A stretch of 64,000 nucleotides of DNA from Arcuatula senhousia (lineage: Eukaryota; Mollusca; Bivalvia; Mytilida; Mytilidae), in the NCBI GenBank assembly GCA_963971305.1, contig OZ020309.1, positions 2,535,001-2,599,000 on the forward strand, read 5' to 3'. The translations under genes and the position numbers were made by a program. The notes under the pieces are model-generated. The model was not told the origin of the DNA, ran no database searches, and saw only the letters and a list, made by a program, of their open reading frames with translations. This document shows positions 21,605-33,260 of this stretch, piece by piece. Position 1 is the first letter of the stretch; each line of letters starts with the position of its first letter.

Positions 21605-22393
21605 CTATTTTTACATGTTTGAACCGTTTTGTGCATTTTATTTCATATTAAAGAACAAAACATTGTGATATTTGATACTTTAAAAGCATTTACATAGACC
21701 CCCCCTTTTTACTAAAACGGGTTCTTGATTATTATATCGATGTGTATTTGTATATTACCACACCTTTTAGATAAAAACATAATTTACAATGAATAAATAC
21801 AATGTAAAAGAATGTTAAATGCATCGTTTCTGTACAGAGATTTTAGCTCAAATATGCATAGGAAGTCTTGAGGCTCGATTATCCGCCCATTGGTGCAACT
21901 ATCTAAATAACCATCGATTGAAATGATCAGAATACATATCAATGAACGATTAATGGTCATTAAAAGCAAACATACATTGCAAATGTGACTACAGTGACGA
22001 AAAATTGCAAAAAATAAGGGAAAAAAAGCCACGTATACAGAGTGTTGAAAAGATTCCCGATATCGGTACTTCATCGATACTTATCGATAAATATTAATCG
22101 CCATATTTTTATTTCTATTTTACAGATTACATAACAGCTTACAAAATTATATTCCATCGCATTGTAAAAAATTGACAGCAATATGAATTCAATGCTTTCA
22201 ACATGATTTGTGTCTGTCGAAATGGGTGCATTCAAAATGACGCATGTTATACCCTGTTTGGACACATTTTTCCCGGTATAACAAGGAAAATTTGAAAGTT
22301 TAGATGTTAAACTATACCAAACCACCGAAAAACTGCTGTTCCCCGGGGTAGACATTCAAAATGCTATTTTCGAGGGTTGGCTGATAGACTATA
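21605..22393 (-). repeat. Right ~0.8-kb member of the inverted pair
   Basis: Inverted copy of 18004-18815. The outer junctions agree (GGCTGATAGACTA at 22378-22393), so the two copies face outward symmetrically. This is what long terminal inverted repeats of a ~4.4-kb unit would look like, but two separate insertions of one repeat are equally possible. No target duplication is obvious. Confidence 0.65.
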
Positions 22394-22469
22394 GCCATTT
22401 CATATTCATTATGTCATATATTTACATTGTAACGTTTTGCAATGTGCTTTAAGTGATATATATGCGATA

Positions 22470-22890
22470 TACATAGGAAATTGCAACATTTGTTAAACAC
22501 ATGTTCATCATATATTTGACATATGTTTTATCATATGTTTAACATATGTTTTTTTTCATATCTTAACCTTACGTTTGGTGCCCATATGATAATCATATGT
22601 TTGTAAACATATGTGTGTAATAAGTTAAACATATGTTCGTCATTGTTTAACATATAGTAATGATACATATAAAAATTAAAATGTGAGTTATGCATTGGCA
22701 ATTGATTGAAAATCATTTTTCTCCATATTTTTCTAAAACATATGTTGGTCATATCAAAATATAAAGCATATGATAACCATATGTTTTCAAACATATGTTT
22801 ACCGTATGAGCACCAAACATATGTCTAACATAATGATAACATTATGTTTTACAAGCATATTTAAACATATGTTGCAATTTTTCCTGTGTA
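22470..22890. mobile_element. Foldback element rich in CATATG palindromes
   Basis: Ends are TACATAGGAAATTGCAACAT and, inverted, TACACAGGAAAAATTGCAAC. The 421 bp in between carries many copies of AAACATATGTTT-like words, plus a pair GTTTGGTGCCCATATG / CATATG...GAGCACCAAAC in opposite orientation. The whole can fold into one long imperfect hairpin with small side hairpins. The 87-residue minus-strand frame in it is a by-product of the repeated words. Confidence 0.65.
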
Positions 22891-23049
22891 GGCCATTCAA
22901 TTTAAGGTATGCGAAATAAGTCATGAGGTTTAGGGTATCCGATAAAGGTCATGGGATATAGGTACTTTGTTTTATCTTATAATACATATTCAAAAAATAT
23001 AATAACTTTGATATATGATTTAAAGAGATACCTTCTTTGACTGTTTAAT

Positions 23050-23350
23050 AGAAGAAAATGAGATGTGGAATAAGTGTACGCGACACAACCTACATTATAA
23101 ACGTATATTTTAAATATCCACAATGGAAAACAGCCAGCAGCCTTCAATGTGACCAGCGGTCGCTGCTCGCTGTTTTTCAATTGGCCCCTGGATTGAAAAT
23201 AAAATACATATGATTCAAGCCCAATCCCAAAGTGCATTGAAAGACCCTCTTCTTGACAAAAAACAATTAACAAAAATTCGACTAAATACAAACATAAGCT
23301 TTGATAAAGATTCCTGGCTTAGGACAGGCACATTAAAATGTGGCGGGGTT
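23050..23350 (+). repeat. Dispersed repeat R4, most complete copy
   Basis: GATGTGGAATAAGTGTACGC through CACAATGGAAAACAGCCAGC to TTCCTGGCTTAGGACAGGCA and GTGGCGGGGTTAAAC. It continues with TTTTTTGGCGCCAACCTTCC, showing that R4 can carry a GGCGCCA-containing end. Frames on both strands are not conserved in the other copies. Confidence 0.6.
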
Positions 23351-24894
23351 AAACTAGTTTTTTTGGCGCCAACCTTCCCCCTAATGATAATCAATGACAA
23401 AGCACAAACTAACACACAGTAAAAATCAAATCGATAGAAGTTCAATTCAACAAGAGAGTATCTGAGACAAAAGGACAACAGGTAATTAACGGGACGTAAA
23501 GATACTATCTTGAGAACACTCGAAGTTACTGACAGCTAGCTAAGAAGCATCCATCGACTGATGTAAAAAAAATCAAGTATGCCGATTTTAAATCCGACAC
23601 AACACGTCAAACACTTGATTTGATGATGCATCATCACACAAAACCGACACACTTGACCGCTGTAATGCTCAAAAATGACATAAGTATAAAAAGGCAATTA
23701 ACATTTTAAAGTAAGTATCAAATTATCAATATTTTTACCAAAGAAGACTAAATTCAAAGATTTTACTAAAAAATCCATTTCATAACCTTTATTTAATAAA
23801 GTTTTAAGCCAATTTTGCATTCCCAACGGATTGTTTTTGAATTTATTTGCTCTATAAACAACATTACCGTAGAAATTTGGATGGGATATTCCCTTTACAA
23901 TCAAAAGTCGTCGTGTGCAGTTAAATTTTCCAATAAGGTATAGATATTTATGATAAAACTTAGTAAACGACTTCACTAATTTGTGGTAACGAAGTTCATT
24001 TTATATCGTTGCAACATTACTTATCACGACGTTCAGATACAGTCTGATAATTATTTACTTGAAAGGCTTTGAATTGCAAAATCATTGGTTTAAATATCTT
24101 TTTTCAGTTTTAGCGAGTTCACTTTTACCGAAGTATAGTTGCTACATGCTTAATATTTTTCAATGATTAACCAAACTGACCACTGAGATTGCAATTCACG
24201 GTAACCAAATATGTTTTTCTTTCTTTCAAGAATAAGACAGGCACAATACACGAAAATTTCAATTAAATAGGTAAAGCAACTTCAGGAAACTGTTTTACAT
24301 TCCAGCAAACAATTAACGATATTGTGTGATATAACGATAATTATGTTTATTCCAGTTGCTCTAGTTTTTTGTGAATAAAACACAAATGTATTTATTTTGA
24401 TTTTGAATTGTTTGTTACGTTGCTTTAAGTAAGGCATCTGGCTTTTAATGATCAAACGATTGCATAGAAATTTTTAAAACTTTGTTTGAAGATTGTTTTA
24501 AGTACATGTATTTTCCAATTGCAAGTTTGATTTCTTTTATCGATTATATTTAATTTCTTAATTCATTACACAAAATTGTAACAACACTTAGAGCAAGACC
24601 AGAAATTTTAACATACTAGAAACTAACTAATTTTCTCGGAATTCGCAAGGAACTTTCACAGAACTGTAATATAATGTTGTAACGAAGCATCGCGAAATCA
24701 AATTGCCGCGAAATCGCCAACGATTATTAAAACGCGAAATAAAGTAGCCGCGAAAATACCCCCTTCACGTGCTTTGTTGTCTGTTTCTTGTGGTGTTCTC
24801 TTTAATGTTACAATGTAACTGATTCTGTCTTGAAATTGACAATTCGTACTTTTAACATTCGGTTGTGATATTGTTACCTCCTTGCTGCTTATAC
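23351..24894. other. AT-rich stretch without recognised genes
   Basis: It contains a GCGAAAT-rich block at 24690-24765 (TCGCGAAATCAAATTGCCGC), a short repeat type also seen around 58610-58890, and TTGATTTGATGATGCATCATC near 23615. Nothing else recognisable. Confidence 0.4.
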
Positions 24895-25330
24895 TATCTT
24901 TGACGTAAGCCTTTTGCACCAGGGAGGTACAGCAACAACACCTCTCCACCGTGTTCTGTTCTTGGCCATTCTAACGAGATCTTGCCATCTGTAACCCTCA
25001 GTGTCCATTTCGGCTTGACGGTTTCTCCGCCAGGTGTTTCTTGACCTTCCAACTTTCCTTTTTCCTTGAGGGTTCCATTGCAGAGCTTGCCTGGTGATTG
25101 AGTTGGCTGGTTTCCTGAGTGTGTGCCCAATCCACCTCCATTTTCTTTTTGTTAACTCTGCTTCTATCGGTTGTTGTTTGGTCCTTTTCCATAGGTCGCT
25201 GTTGGTTATTTTTTCCGGCCATCTGATCTTTAAGATTTGCCTGAGACATTTGTTTATAAATACTTGTAGTTTGTTTAACAGACATTTGGTTGTTCTCCAG
25301 GTCTCGCAGCCGTACAGGAGGATGGTTGGT
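24895..25330 (-). pseudogene. LINE reverse transcriptase C-terminal fragment
   Basis: The minus strand is open for about 143 codons from 25328 to 24898 in one frame without a start codon. It begins LLYGCETWRTTK, continues CLRQILKIRWPEKITNSDLW and KWRWIGHTLRKP, and then GKRKVGRSRNTWRR. These are the hallmark C-terminal phrases of many animal non-LTR retrotransposon RTs (the region after the catalytic domain, annotated in many genomes as endonuclease-reverse transcriptase). A TAA lies just upstream in frame, so the rest of the enzyme is missing. The frames usually picked up here (24894-25130, 24998-25285, and 25094-25393 on the other strand) are shadows. Clade not assigned. Confidence 0.8.
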
Positions 25331-25689
25331 TATTATCTTTACTTTATACTATTTGTCTGCTTGACCGCTGGCATGTTTGAAATTGAAAAATAGAAGTTGA
25401 TGATGGTGAACTGAAATAATTCAAAATCTTTTAAAACAGTTATCATAGTTGATACGAAAAACAAACCCAAAAAAATAATGTTGTACATCATAATGAATAC
25501 AACCTTTTTCTAATAAATAAATGACAACAGAAAGTTTTGATCTAAAACTGTTTTTAATTAAAGTTTAAAATTTGGGTTTCACTTTAACAGTAAGCGACAA
25601 TCTATACATCGGAAAAATTAAAACATGCACATTCATCGCTATATCTTGACTTCTTATGCAAGTGCAAGAAAAATAAGTACCGATACGAT

Positions 25690-26640
25690 AAGATCCTTAA
25701 TGACATCTTGGTTTATCCGTTGAACTTATGCTACTTTATCATGTAGATATTCGAAAGCTGATTCAACTTTGCGACCATAAAATACAAAATAACTATTTTA
25801 TATCACAATTTCAGAACATTTTAGGTACCGATATGTTTCTACGAAGAAGCAGACACATTTATGAGTAGCTTTATGAGCATTATATACAAATCATTATTAA
25901 TCTACAGAGGATCAAACTTCTTTTTCATATAAGTTTGTCAGAGTCATTTTATTTCACGGACAATTAAGAACCATAATGTTCGTTGTTCGATAAAAGCAAA
26001 GAGGCACCAATGGGGCATTCGAGTGTCTAAAGTATAAAAGGGCAACGACAAGACCGGTAAACACGAAAAAGAACAGCACAAATAACACAAAACACAAAAA
26101 AACGACCGAACGGAAATCAACAACGCGAACTCAAGTATTAACAAGCGAACTTGGGTGCTCCGGAAGATTAAGCAGTTCCTTCTTGCTATAGCACACCCGT
26201 CGTGCTGCTAATTTTGTTGTCATTTGTATTCCTATTCTTCACTCTTCGTCATGATCAGGGATGATAATTAATTCATGGACGAATTTTCTGACTCTCTCGT
26301 GACACAATTTGCGAGATCAGTCTCAAGGAACGATGTTTGTTCTTCGGATGAATGGCAAATGATTGTCTAATGTATAGGGAGAGCAATACCTCATGCACTT
26401 TGTAGAATCAATGGTCGGCTACAAAGACCGAATTTTCAAATTGCAAACTGAAGATGGAATCACTTTAGCATCAAGCTTGTTTCCCAATCTCAGAAATTGT
26501 ATGAAGAAAGAGTTTAAACTAATTAACAGCATGTCTATTAGAAAACAATGGCAAATCCTGGTATGCAACAAAAAAATAAAAACCGACTGATTCGTGAAAA
26601 TAATTCACCATTAAAGTGCTACGCAATCAACTACAAGATG
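25690..26640 (+). repeat. Dispersed repeat R3, copy interrupted by a family-A tail
   Basis: The left part (25690-25980) matches R3 from TTAATGACATCTTGG to CACGGACAATTAAG. The right part (26230-26570) resumes with GTCATGATCAGGGATGATAA and continues TAGCATCAAGCTTGTTTCCC, AACAGCATGTCTATTAGAAA. The two parts are split by 25990-26225. Confidence 0.6.
25990..26225 (-). mobile_element. Family-A RT element, 3' tail fragment
   Basis: A well-preserved reverse complement of the tail: AAAGCAAAGAGGCACCAATGG at the low end, TCCGGAAGATTAAGCAGTTCC and TATAGCACACCCGTCGTGCT at the high end. Inserted in R3 at a different point from the copies at 832 and 11661, so these are independent insertions. Confidence 0.7.
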
Positions 26641-27030
26641 GCTTTGAGAAACGTCTTTTGAAAGTTTGACTGGATCAGATAATATTTTTCATGGAAAAAT
26701 ATAACATGCATAACTTATAAATAATCGAACCAAAAGCATAAAAAATATTGCAAATATCAATCTGAGGCAAACCAAAACTCTTAATACTGTTGCCAAAAAC
26801 ATGACAAAAACAACGTGTAAAGGTATATTAAACGAAAACAACAGATCCCGATTTTATACTTGTGTGTTGCATATAAAACCAAATTTCATTTCCATGATCA
26901 CGTAATGATATAGAGAGCGATTTTTGCTTTTGAATTTCCAAATTATTCTTTCCTTTTTGATATATAATTGCTTCTTTTTCTCTTATGAAATGATAATTAA
27001 AAAGTTGTACTTTATCAAGGATAATAAATG

Positions 27031-27200
27031 AGGAAGCAAAGAGGTACCAATGGGGCATTCGATGGTCAAAAGACCAAAGGGCAACGACGAAACCGGTTCC
27101 ACGAACAAAAACAGCACAAAGAAATACAAAACACAAAATCAACCAAAAGGAAACCCGCAACGCGAACTCAAGTCTTAACGAGAGTGAACTCGGGTATCTT
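27031..27200 (-). mobile_element. Family-A RT element, 3' tail fragment
   Basis: Reverse complement of the tail (GCAAAGAGGTACCAATGGGG at the low end). It is followed at 27285 by a second, oppositely oriented scrap (GAGCTGTTTACTCTTCCAGA) that starts R5, so two tails sit head to head. Confidence 0.6.
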
Positions 27201-27284
27201 ATAAAGAACTTATGCTGCTATACTATTCATGTGAAACAATGTGCTAGTTAATCTGATCATTGGCCACGTGACGGGTGAGGTATA

Positions 27285-27850
27285 TCAAACAGGAGCTGTT
27301 TACTCTTCCAGAGCATATGTGTTCGCTTTTGTTTCGACTTGAGAAAACTGAAAAACAAATCTGATGTTTTTCTATAAAATTGCAAATATTTATAATTGTT
27401 ATAAGAAAAGGCACTGAATAGAAGAAATTGAGATGTGGAATAATTGTACGCGACATAACCTACAATATAAACGTAAATTTCAAAACATTTGAAGTTCCTT
27501 TTCAACCCAGCATGAATCTCTCAACGACGCATGTTGATACACGTCCCTTAAACTAAGTATAAAATTTATATATTTTAAAAGATTTCCAGAAATGTTTACA
27601 TTAACAAAAGATAAAATGTATCAGTGTTTTTGTCGACTAATTGTCATTTCTCTACAGTTTTAAACAATTTATGAAGATACATTTATCTTTCAAAAGCCTT
27701 CACATCAATTTTATTTTAAATGAGACAAAGATGCATATGTTCTCCGAAAGCTTTGAATGTTGCAATAAAAAATTGAAGGGGGTAATATTTATTATGTCAG
27801 TGACACAATATAATTTTTTTTTTGCATTTATGAGTATGCTTAAGAGGTAT
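27285..27850 (+). repeat. R5 copy 3, with an R4 fragment at 27430-27500 inside it
   Basis: R5 phrases occur on both sides (CCAGAGCATATGTGTTCGCT; then GTTTTTGTCGACTAATTGTC, TTTAAACAATTTATGAAGAT). In between lies the R4 piece GATGTGGAATAATTGTACGC. R4 therefore inserted into R5. Confidence 0.55.
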
Positions 27851-28394
27851 ACTTAAAGTTCTTATTTTGTAATCTAGAGCCTCTTTTCTTTATATTTCGC
27901 ATACAACATACATGTATATAATCATCTAAAACTTTCACTTTAAAATTCTTTAAATTTAGATTTGATTTTCCCTTTGTGTTCTCAAGATATTGTACTTTCT
28001 TTCAATTCAGAACTTTTAACCTAAATTCTGTATCGACTGCAGTCGTCGCCAACTTTGACATTCGTATATCTTCATTTTTTTTAATTTATTTACATTGTAA
28101 CATTGACGAAAGTAATTGGCAAATTACACATTCAGATCTATGGCCTTGGATCTCGAAATATTGCTACATTTTTATATATTATTCCATTTATAACACAGTT
28201 GTGTGTTTAATTGCACTTCAAGACATTTATTAATATATATAGATCTATGATATAAATATAAGCAGTCAATCAAATGTCTACCACTGCACCTTATCCTAAT
28301 GTGGAATATTGCTTAAATATACAATACAAAAAATAACGGGTATAAAACAGTTAATTAAGTAGTGCTGTATATTGAGATTTCAAGAAGTAATCTC
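27851..28394. other. AT-rich stretch, nothing recognised
   Basis: The 85-residue frame at 27976-28233 has no recognisable motif. Confidence 0.4.
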
Positions 28395-28640
28395 TCATTA
28401 GCAGCATTTGAATCAAAAGCATTGGTTGATCAAAAACCAAAAACCAATAAAAAGTTCAAACGGGAAAGCCAAATCCAGCGCCGAGGATATCGACCACGTG
28501 TATTACAATGACAGAAACTTAGTGTTTAAACAATTTTGAGTTTAACAATCGGAAATTTTAATGACAAAAATATTAGAAATTCATTGGTAAAATCGTGTCA
28601 GACAAGTCTGACGACCAACCAGGCTTAAAACATGTTTACA
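28395..28640 (+). repeat. Dispersed repeat R6, copy 1
   Basis: It includes GGTTGATCAAAAACCAAAAA, TTCAAACGGGAAAGCCAAAT, TGGTAAAATCGTGTCAGACA and the short palindrome TCAGACAAGTCTGA. Matching copies lie at 39110-39275 and, partly, 36865-37035, 51600-51665 and 59000-59245. Non-coding, class unknown. Confidence 0.55.
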
Positions 28641-29849
28641 TGCCTGCATACAATCAAAGGTATTGTATGATATAAAGATGTAACGAAACGGCAATTAATC
28701 GGTAAATTAATAGATATGAGATGTTCTGATGTAAACAATAATGTTTATTCCAGCTGTTCTATTTTTGTGGAGTAGATTGAATTCAAACATCGTGGATTTT
28801 ATGGATATTGTTCTTTTCTTATGTAATTATTGCGTATATCTTTCCAATATTTTTGAGCCTGTAGTATACCGTTCGGTAGTTTTTTCGTCAACGGAATCAA
28901 ATGTAATTTGTTGTTAAATGTTGAATCTTGAACCAAATTGTCGATTCAACAAGCGTAAACTACAAAGTCATTTGTCTTATCTTAAAATAAAAGTGAATTT
29001 ACAATTTCATTGTCTTTTTCCATGCACAGTTTAAATTGCATAGCATATGGGTCAGTGAAATGAGTCAATCCGTCAGAAGCTGGTCGCAAAAATCCAGGTA
29101 ACAGAGATTCGTGAAATTCTGTTTGAAAGAACATTAACACTTTTAATTTATATTTACAGTCAATAATTCTTATTAAACAGCTACCATAAATTCCTGTGCA
29201 CCAAAAGTCATTTCAACAGGTACACAACAACTCAAAAAATGTTTAAAACTTGGTGTGCTTATGGAACGTCAGATGCAAGTGAAAGAAAATAAACAGGTAG
29301 ATACTTTCCTTTATTCTAAAAGATCGACTTGAACTTATAACCATGATAGCTATAAGCATAAAATCATTTCATGTTATGCCATCCAAACTTAATTGTCATT
29401 GAGACCGATATTTAGCAGAAATTCCCGAAAATTTTCCGGACGGTTAAGTGTTAATTACAGTTATTAACTGTATACAACTTTAGTGTGAAATAAGACGATA
29501 AATGAATATACCAACCAAGACATTTGTGGCCCAAACAGTTCTCTCTATTTTATTAATTACATTTGTCAGAGTTCAATCGTAAAACGACCATAAAATGCCC
29601 ATCATTGAAGATATATATAAAAGATCAAACTATTCTTTCCATTTTATTTCTTTAGATGTGAGTTCTTATGGATGTAATGATAACATCAAAGGAGTAGGAA
29701 ATCTTTCTAGCCCACAATGTAGTGAGGTGAATGTTATGAAACTGTTTGACCCTAATGGTAGACAAAAACGTAGTCATGGTCACAAACGATACTAACCGAG
29801 ATCTGGTGCCAGTCAAATTGACAACAGATCTCTTTCAGACACGTTTGAT
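28641..29849. other. AT-rich stretch, nothing firmly recognised
   Basis: The frame at 29595-29795 (66 residues) may be the unrecognised upstream part of the RT element that follows, but I cannot support that by motif. Confidence 0.35.
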
Positions 29850-32575
29850 GATCTGGTAACAAGTCTACAACAAATATTGGGAGTCCATTATGTTCGTACC
29901 ATTCTCTATTCACTACGAGTCACGAAACTTAAAGACCTACGTGATCTTGGGTTAAAAAAAGCAGGTACTGATCCATTTCATCCTTCTTACAGACTTACTA
30001 ACGTTACCCTTTTCCGTCTTTTTAAGCCTGTAAGAAGTGAGCCTCTTACTACTGAGGATAGGAAATTTCTCCATATTCAATTTAAGAACAAAGGGATAGA
30101 TGCTATAAACATCAGCAATATTTTAAATCGTAAGAAAGTTACATCTCAAATTCCTCCATATTTCAAAAAAAAAAACAGTCAACACCAATTGTTTCCTACC
30201 GCTACACTTAAACCATAAGTAGTAAAATTTTCAACCACAAAAAGGCATTGCAGGACCTAAACATTGATGAATATCTAAATTCCCCTCTGACATTGCTTTG
30301 CTTCTCCTTTGTCTATGGTCCATCTGGTCATGTCATCACGGGTGATCTTAAGATAATTGAAAATGATTTATTACGTAATGTGGTTTCCCATGGACCTAAA
30401 TTCAGGGAACCGCAACGTATAAATTGGAATCATCATGGATGATGTGGAGGACTATGCTAGAGCCTGGATAAAGAGGGAAAAGGACCAAGAACCAGAGCTT
30501 GAATCACTGTCGGACTGGGTAAGGACTATCTGATCTCTTGTACGAAGCCGAATAGACAAACTTCGCAAATGTGTGAACCCCCGGCCTTCTTCTGTATTTA
30601 GAGATCGTGAAGCTCTCAATTGTCTCTCTTCCTTACATGACAGGTATGTTGTCACGCCAGCAGACAAGGCTTCCAATAATATAGTTTTTGCATGTAAAAA
30701 CATTATTACAATTGTCTAATAAAAGAACTAGGCATTAATGGTAATACTTCCGCTAGTACAAACGGACTACATTTAACAAAAATGAAATCATAGCCAACCA
30801 TAGCTCTTTTATTTCCTCTTTCAATATTTCAATAAAAGAGGAACATAAAGAGTTACCATATTTGTACTGGATACCTAAACTTCACAAAAATCCGTACAAA
30901 GAAAGGTATATAGCTGGATCTTCATCTTGTTCAACTACAGAGCTGTCCGTTCAATAAACTTAAATCTTGTCTGCTGTCAAAGAAGGTCAACAAGCATACT
31001 GCGACACTATAATTGTAGTGGAATTAACCATATGTGGATGTTGAAGAACTCAAAGGATTTGCTAGATCAATTTAAATCTAGATCATTTTCTGATGTTCAC
31101 TCTTTGAAAACGTTAGATTTTTCAACTTTTTACACTACCTTGCCACACGAAAAACTAAAATGTCGCCTGAAAAAACTTTTCGAAAAAGCCTTTGCAAACT
31201 CTAGGAATTTTGTTGTTTTGAATATAATTCTACATTCTTTTCCAAATCATCTTTCAAAGATAGAATTTGATACACACTGGAACAAGTTTGCAGTATGCTT
31301 GATTTTCTCATTGACAACATATTTGTCACCTTCGGAGGAGAGATTTTTCAACAACAAATCGGCATTCCAATGGTCACAAACTGTGCTCCTCTCCTCGCCG
31401 ATTTGTTTTTATACTCTTACGAGACTGAATTTCTTCAGGGACTCTTAAAGAACAACAGATGAAAGAGGCAAGGTCATTTAATCTTACATTCAGATATATT
31501 GATGATGTCCTTTCTGTCAATAACACTTCATTTGGTAGATGGATTCCTTCAATATATCCTCCAGAATTGGAGATTAAAGAGACCCCCGAATCAAATTGAT
31601 TCACGTCTTTCTTGGATTTGCACCTCGAATTTGACCGAGGTGGTCATCTCAGTACAAAAATTTACGATAAACGAGACGGTTTTCATTTTCAAATTATTAT
31701 TTTTTCCTAATCTACAGAGCAATATATCTTCTTCCCTTGCATACGGTGTTCATATTTCACAACTTATTCGATATGCCAGAGCTTGCACACATTTCACAGA
31801 TTTTTTGATCAGACACCGATTTCTTCGTGACCGACTTTTGGAGCAGGGCTATAAGAAAATACGTCTCATACGATCCCTAAAAAAATCTTTCTTCGTTGTA
31901 AGCCACTAGTAGAAAAGTTCAAAATTGAGTTAAAAGATATGGTAGTTAATTGTTTTAATTAGTGTATGACTGGTCTGCTGTACTGAGATGATCACCTCAA
32001 TATTCCTATTGTGTCTCACAACTATGTTGTGTTCTATGGTCATTACCGGATCATAAGATCGCAATGGAAGAGGGAGATTTGGCGCCATAAAACCTGGTTT
32101 AACCCACCACTTCTTTGGAAGTGCCTGTACCAAGTCAGGACCATTGCAATCTTTAATTCTTCTGGTTTTGTGTTTCTCTCAAATAAAAGTTACAACAAAA
32201 TTCCAGGCGAAAGCTTCTGTATTTTGTTCATAATAATTTTCATATCCAACATGTCCTATTATGTTCGACTTATAAAACCTAATTCCAAGAAAATTCACAG
32301 TGTCACACTATTTTTACGTAACTATATATTATGGGTTAATTAAGCCAATTTTACAGTGTCACACTATTCTATGTTACTATATATATTAAGGACTTGAAGA
32401 TCGCAATGGAAGAGGGAGATCTGGCGCCATTAAACCTGGTTCAACCCACCATTTCGTTTGAAATGCGACCATTGCGATCCACCCATTCTCCGGTATGACT
32501 GATTCGTTTTTGTCATTTTCTCTGGACTATGAGATTGATCATTCGGTAGTTTTGTTATTACCTTTATTCATTAGT
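29850..32575 (+). mobile_element. Family-B RT retroelement, near full-length relic
   Basis: The most complete RT element copy here: N-terminal region, RT domain and a 3' tail with the doubled module ending TTTTGTTATTACCTTT at 32575. Compared with the 49805-50815 relic, the order of conserved blocks is the same, so both derive from one architecture. No poly-A or target duplication is visible. Domain order and catalytic boxes fit a reverse transcriptase of Penelope-like or related type, but I find no GIY-YIG or APE nuclease, so the class remains open. Confidence 0.65.
29877..31912 (+). pseudogene. Family-B reverse transcriptase pseudogene
   Basis: Read across shifting frames, conserved blocks appear in order: YRLTNVTLFRLFKPVRSEPL; FKNKGIDAINISNILNRKKV; SGHVITGDLKIIENDLLRNV; WIPKLHKNPYKERYIAGS (near 30870); LKTLDFSTFYTTLPHEKLK (RT motif A region, near 31105); IGIPMVTNCAPLLADLFLYS (motif B, near 31350); RYIDDVLSVNN (motif C, near 31490); and ISQLIRYARACTHFTDFLIR. 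At least five frame changes or stops separate them, about 60 codons are missing after motif A (near 31200), and the motif B glycine of PMGTN is V. The gene is clearly dead. The longest single frame (30927-31448) is one surviving segment. Confidence 0.75.
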
Positions 32576-32714
32576 TCCTTATCTTGTAAAAAAAACATAC
32601 ACAGACTTTTGATACTTGCATTGTGTCATTACAAGCTGCACGTTTTCACTACATGGTAAATGTATTTTAGTTTAAAAAGTTCACAAGATAAAATATAAGA
32701 TAAAATGCCTGATA

Positions 32715-33260
32715 AAATGGTCTAAACTCTTGAATTTGTTATCTCAAATTTGAGTCAGTTAGCCATTTCAGTAAAAAAAGCTATGACAAAAGAGACGATT
32801 TTATTCTCATATTACTAGTTAAAGAAGCAGAGGAACCAAAGGGGTATCCGAAGGTCAAAAGTCCGAAAGGGCACAGACAACACCAGTAAACACCAACAAG
32901 AAAGGGACAAAAACTGACTAAATGAAAAACATAGAAACACAAAAATAACTGAATATTAATCAATAACGCGAACTCAAGTCGTAACAAGAGTGAACTCAGG
33001 TGCTCCGGAACATTTTCCTAACTAAATAAGTAACATATCCATCTTTCCGGCATTTATTTTTTAATTTACAATTCTTACGATATGCCATGGCGTGTACAAA
33101 TTTGTCTTTTACCCGACACCGTTGTTTCCGCGTCCGGCTTTAAGGTCAAGGTTATAACATCATAATTTCTTTTCAGATTTTTTTTTCAATTATGGCCATT
33201 GGTAGATGTCAGATGAAATGCATTAATTGTGTCTCAAAACTTGTGTGAGTTCCGACCCTA
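32715..33260 (+). pseudogene. Second family-B RT relic, split by a family-A tail
   Basis: The left part (32715-32818) reads a degraded LEFVISNLSQLAISVKKAMTK, equivalent to the LDLHLEFDRGGHLSTKIYDK stretch of the copy upstream. The right part (33025-33260) reads ILRYAMACTNLSFTRHRCFR, equivalent to LIRYARACTHFTDFLIRHRF, and then the post-stop block TTGTGTCTCAAAACTTG. The interruption at 32820-33010 is a family-A tail. Confidence 0.6.
32820..33010 (-). mobile_element. Family-A RT element, 3' tail fragment nested in the family-B relic
   Basis: Reverse complement of the tail, low end AAAGAAGCAGAGGAACCAAAG, high end ACTCAGGTGCTCCGGAACAT. It shares the GTCCCTTTCTTGTTGGTGTT variant with 16857-17055. 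It splits the family-B RT relic and is therefore the later insertion. Confidence 0.65.
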
